Positions 48,466-52,571 of a stretch of DNA of 52,571 nt are shown piece by piece. The DNA is taken from NCBI GenBank assembly GCA_903824755.1, contig CAIJXW010000023.1, forward strand, positions 1 to 52,571, written 5' to 3'. The position numbers and the translations under genes are program-made. The DNA is from an uncultured Bacteroidota bacterium (GTDB lineage Bacteria; Bacteroidota; Bacteroidia; Flavobacteriales; Flavobacteriaceae). How positions within the stretch are numbered: position 1 is the stretch's first letter; each line of letters begins with the position of its first letter. The notes under the pieces are model-generated. The model ran no database searches. It was given only the letters and a program-made list of their open reading frames with translations, and was not told the origin of the DNA.

Positions 48466-51228
48466 ATGGATAGGTTTTCCTTTTTAAACGCAGCACATTC
48501 CGAATTTTTCGATCAATTATATGAGCAATATCTAACAAATCCAGATAGCGTAGAGCCTAGTTGGAGAAGTTTTTTTCAAGGTTTCGACTTTGGTATGGCT
48601 ACCTATAATGATGCAGAAATATCAGAAAACACATTTGTGCCTCAACAAAACGCACAAGCTTCAGAAAAACTTCAAAAAGAATTTAATGTTATTCGATTGA
48701 TAGATGCGTATCGTTCGAGAGGTCATTTGTTTACAAAAACAAACCCAGTTCGAGATAGAAGAAACTATTATCCAACATTAGATTTAGATAATTTTGGTTT
48801 GTCAAGTGCCGATTTGACTACTGTTTTTGATGCTGCAAAAATATTAGGGCATCAGCCTTGCACGCTTCAACAAATTCTTGACCATCTTGAAAACGTATAT
48901 TGCCAGCACATCGGGATTGAGTATATGTATATGAGAAGTCCTGATATTATTCAGTGGATTCAAAACAAATTGAACACAAACGATAATCTTCCTAATTTTA
49001 ATTTAGAAGAAAAGAAAATAATTTTAGACAAGCTCAACCAAGCAGTTTCGTTTGAAAATTTTCTACACACAAAATACGTAGGACAAAAAAGATTTTCCCT
49101 TGAAGGAGGTGAATCAATCATTCCAGCATTAGATGCTTTGATAGAAAAAGCTGCCGATAAAGGAGTAGAGCAGTTTGTTATGGGTATGGCACATCGTGGT
49201 CGTTTGAATGTTTTGGCAAATATCTTTGACAAATCAACCCAAGACATTTTTGGGGAGTTTGACGGTAAAGATTATGATCAAGAATATTTTGACGGAGATG
49301 TAAAATACCACCTTGGACTTAGTGCTATCAAAAAAACACGTTCAGGAAAAAATATCAATATTAATCTAGCACCAAATCCATCGCATCTTGAAACTGTTGG
49401 GGCAGTTATTGAGGGAATAACAAGAGCAAAACAAGAGAAATATTATCCAAATGATTTTTCAAAAGTATTGCCAATTGCCGTTCATGGCGATGCCGCAATT
49501 GCAGGACAAGGAATCTTGTATGAAATTGTTCAAATGGCTCAATTAGATGGATATAAAACAGGAGGAACAATTCATATTGTTATAAATAACCAAGTAGGAT
49601 TTACTACAAATTATTTGGATGCTCGTTCTTCTACCTATTGTACAGATGTTGCTAAAGTGACATTATCGCCCGTTTTGCATGTCAATGCAGACGATGCCGA
49701 AGCAGTAGTTCACGCCGTTTCGTTTGCATTAGATTTCCGAATGGAATATGGTCGCGATGTGTTTATTGATCTATTAGGGTATAGAAAGTATGGTCATAAT
49801 GAAGGTGATGAACCTCGTTTTACGCAACCTGTTTTATATAAAATAATTGCAAAACATAATAATCCTAGAGATATATATGCGGCAAAATTAATAGCCGAAA
49901 ACGTAATTGACAACAACCACGTCAAGCAACTCGAAGAAGAATATAAATCCAGATTAGAAGTCAACCTAGAAGCTTCTCGCAAGAAAGATTTGACAATAAT
50001 TACGCCTTTCATGAAAAATGAATGGGAAGGATTTATTCAAGTTACAGATACCCAAATGCTCGAAAAGGTAGATACTTCATTTTCAAAAGAAGGATTAAAT
50101 AATGTAGCAAACGCAGTATGTAACTTGCCACCAGACAAAAAATTTATTAGTAAAATTCAAAAACTAATAAACGATCGTAAAACAATGTTTTTTGAAACCA
50201 ATAAGTTAGATTGGTCAATGGCCGAGCATTTGGCTTATGGATCATTAATGATAGAAGGATTTGATGTTAGAATTTCAGGTCAAGACGTAGAAAGAGGAAC
50301 ATTCTCCCACCGACATGCTGTTGTGAAAGTCGAAGATTCGGAAGAAGAAGTAACTTTGCTAAATAACTTGGAAGGGGCAAAAGGTAAATTTCATGTCTAT
50401 AATTCATTACTATCAGAATATGGTGTGTTGGGATTTGATTATGGATATGCACTTGCAAGTCCAAAAACACTAACCATCTGGGAAGCACAATTTGGAGATT
50501 TCAGTAATGGAGCCCAGATTATGATAGATCAATATATTTCTTGTGGCGAAGATAAATGGAACAACCAAAACGGAATAGTATTATTGTTGCCTCACGGATA
50601 TGAAGGACAGGGAGCCGAACACTCCTCAGGAAGAATGGAGCGTTATTTACAGCTTTGTGCAAGACACAATATGTATGTTGCAGATTGTACCACTCCCGCA
50701 AATTTTTATCATTTGTTGAGAAGACAAATGAAAACCAATTTCCGCAAACCACTAATCGTTTTTACTCCAAAGAGTTTATTGCGTGATCCAAGAGTGGTTT
50801 CGCCAATAGAAGATTTTTGCAATGGAGCTTTCCAAGAAACTTTTGATGACGAAACAGTGAACAAAAGCGAAGTAAAAACGCTTGTTTTCTGTACAGGAAA
50901 ATTCTATTATGACCTTACAACAGAAAGAGAAAATAACCAACGAAAAGACGTTGCAATAGTAAGAATAGAGCAATTGTTCCCGTTGCCAGTAGAGCAATTG
51001 AGAGCAATTATTGCTAAATATCCAAATGCTGACGACTATGTTTGGGCTCAAGAAGAACCAAAAAACATGGGAGCATATAGTTTTATGTTAATGAACTTTA
51101 ACCTTGTGAAATGGAGATTAGCTTCACTAAAAGCCTATGCGGCTCCTGCGTCAGGAAGTTATACAAGAGCCAAAAGGCGTCAGGCAGATGCGATAAAAAT
51201 GGTGTTTGATAAAAATTTATTTAGATAA
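48466..51228 (+). CDS. sucA: 2-oxoglutarate dehydrogenase E1 component
   Basis: MDRFSFLNAAHSEFFDQLYEQYL, MGMAHRGRLNVLANIF, HGDAAIAGQG, HGYEGQGAEHSSGRMERYLQL. Confidence 0.97.
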   Translation: MDRFSFLNAAHSEFFDQLYEQYLTNPDSVEPSWRSFFQGFDFGMATYNDAEISENTFVPQQNAQASEKLQKEFNVIRLIDAYRSRGHLFTKTNPVRDRRNYYPTLDLDNFGLSSADLTTVFDAAKILGHQPCTLQQILDHLENVYCQHIGIEYMYMRSPDIIQWIQNKLNTNDNLPNFNLEEKKIILDKLNQAVSFENFLHTKYVGQKRFSLEGGESIIPALDALIEKAADKGVEQFVMGMAHRGRLNVLANIFDKSTQDIFGEFDGKDYDQEYFDGDVKYHLGLSAIKKTRSGKNININLAPNPSHLETVGAVIEGITRAKQEKYYPNDFSKVLPIAVHGDAAIAGQGILYEIVQMAQLDGYKTGGTIHIVINNQVGFTTNYLDARSSTYCTDVAKVTLSPVLHVNADDAEAVVHAVSFALDFRMEYGRDVFIDLLGYRKYGHNEGDEPRFTQPVLYKIIAKHNNPRDIYAAKLIAENVIDNNHVKQLEEEYKSRLEVNLEASRKKDLTIITPFMKNEWEGFIQVTDTQMLEKVDTSFSKEGLNNVANAVCNLPPDKKFISKIQKLINDRKTMFFETNKLDWSMAEHLAYGSLMIEGFDVRISGQDVERGTFSHRHAVVKVEDSEEEVTLLNNLEGAKGKFHVYNSLLSEYGVLGFDYGYALASPKTLTIWEAQFGDFSNGAQIMIDQYISCGEDKWNNQNGIVLLLPHGYEGQGAEHSSGRMERYLQLCARHNMYVADCTTPANFYHLLRRQMKTNFRKPLIVFTPKSLLRDPRVVSPIEDFCNGAFQETFDDETVNKSEVKTLVFCTGKFYYDLTTERENNQRKDVAIVRIEQLFPLPVEQLRAIIAKYPNADDYVWAQEEPKNMGAYSFMLMNFNLVKWRLASLKAYAAPASGSYTRAKRRQADAIKMVFDKNLFR

Positions 51229-51274
51229 AAAATATTAAAAAGTAGATAAGATTCATAATTTAAAAGAATAGAAA

Positions 51275-52470
51275 ATGATTTTAGAAATGAAAGTGCCTTC
51301 GCCAGGCGAATCAATCAAAGAAGTTGAAATTGCAACTTGGTTAGTAAAAGATGGCGACTATGTAGAAAAAGATCAAGCTATAGCCGAAGTAGATTCAGAT
51401 AAAGCAACGCTAGAATTACCAGCAGAAGCAAGCGGTATTATAACGCTAAAAGCTGAAGAAGGCGATGCAGTAGCAGTAGGAGCAGTAGTTTGCCTAATTG
51501 ATACAAGTGCAGCAAAACCAAACGCAACCGAAGGTCAAAAAGCGGAAAGCCCTAAAGTTGATGCACCAAAAGTAGAAGAAAAAATTGCTCCTGTTGCAGC
51601 CACCAATTCAACCTATGCTTCTGGAACTCCATCACCAGCAGCACGAAAAATATTAGACGAAAAAAACCTTCCAGCAGAAACAATAGTTGGCACAGGAAAA
51701 GACGGACGAATCACAAAAGAAGATGCTATAAATGCTGTTCCTTCAATGGGGACATCTCCTGCAGGAAATCGTGGTTCAGAACGAACAAAATTATCAATGT
51801 TGCGTAGAAAAGTTGCCGAAAGATTAGTGGCAGCAAAAAACGAAACGGCCATGTTAACTACTTTTAACGAAGTAAACATGACGCCAATTAATTTAATTAG
51901 AAATCAATATAAAGAAGAATTCAAAGCAAAACATGGCGGACTAGGACTTGGCTATATGTCATTTTTTACCAAGGCGGTTACCCGTGCTTTAAAATTATAT
52001 CCAGACGTGAACTCAATGATAGATGGCGATTATAAAATTGCTTATGATTTTTGTGATATTTCCGTTGCCGTTTCAGGACCAAAAGGATTAATGGTTCCAG
52101 TGGTTCGAGGAGCAGAAAACTTGACCTTTAGAGGAGTAGAAGCAGAGATAAAAAGATTAGCAATTCGAGCTCGTGACGGACAAATTACCGTTGACGACAT
52201 GACGGGCGGAACATTTACTATTTCTAACGGAGGAGTATTTGGAAGTATGTTATCGACTCCGATTATTAATCCTCCGCAATCAGGAATTTTAGGAATGCAC
52301 AATATTATTGAGCGTCCGATTGCAGTTAACGGAAAGGTTGAAATTCACCCAATGATGTACGTGGCTTTGTCTTATGACCACAGAATTATTGACGGTCGAG
52401 AGTCAGTAGGATTTCTAGTTGCTGTGAAAGAAGCATTGGAAAATCCACTAGAATTATTGACGAACATAAA
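51275..52470 (+). CDS. sucB: 2-oxoglutarate dehydrogenase E2 component (dihydrolipoamide succinyltransferase); 3' end lost at a contig junction
   Basis: Lipoyl domain [25 protein letters not shown] binding domain; catalytic [29 protein letters not shown]; homology ends near 52465. Confidence 0.93.
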
Positions 52471-52571
52471 GCGAGACTCAAATACGTTTTCTGTGACTAT
52501 GGCATCCCCGGTTGCAATGGAGTTAAGCGCAATAACCATCGGCAACAAATCTGTTGGAAAACCTGGGTAGG
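52459..52571 (-). other. Probable foreign MurA fragment joined to the contig end
   Basis: Minus-strand translation [37 protein letters not shown] matches the MurA PGFPTDL...ENVFExRFMFV signature. Confidence 0.85.

Noticed and set aside
52471-52570. Genuine novel C-terminal extension of SucB
   Set aside because: The minus-strand reading gives an obvious MurA segment, so the tail is better explained as foreign sequence.

Overview
This window is a stretch of Flavobacterium-like (Bacteroidota) chromosome. It is mostly housekeeping genes: the atpD 3' end and atpC, a biotin cluster (bioF, bioD, bioA, a beta-ketoacyl synthase, bioB), recX, ribF, pth, L25/rplY, prs, tRNA-Leu(CAA), umuDC, a complete nuoA-N Complex I operon, csp, aspS, a TetR/RND/TolC efflux operon, a polyprenyl synthetase, sucA and sucB. 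Accessory genes include a T9SS-sorted metallopeptidase, a GH53 lipoprotein and a 1990-aa modular T9SS surface protein. The most notable non-genic observations are: (1) about the last 100 bp do not belong to sucB. Read on the minus strand they encode a MurA fragment ([37 protein letters not shown]), so the contig end looks chimeric. (2) A family of about 75-90 bp intergenic structured repeats has three clear copies and one divergent copy. The flanks are conserved while the hairpin stems differ but still pair; one copy sits inside the nuo operon between nuoH and nuoI. (3) An 85-bp perfect tandem repeat follows tRNA-Leu and regenerates the tRNA 3' acceptor strand plus the terminator in each unit. 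(4) A beta-ketoacyl synthase with an intact Cys-His-His triad sits in the biotin cluster, and no bioC or bioH is visible in the window. No CRISPR array, IS element, integrase or rRNA was found. All calls come from reading sequence and provided ORFs; no searches were run.
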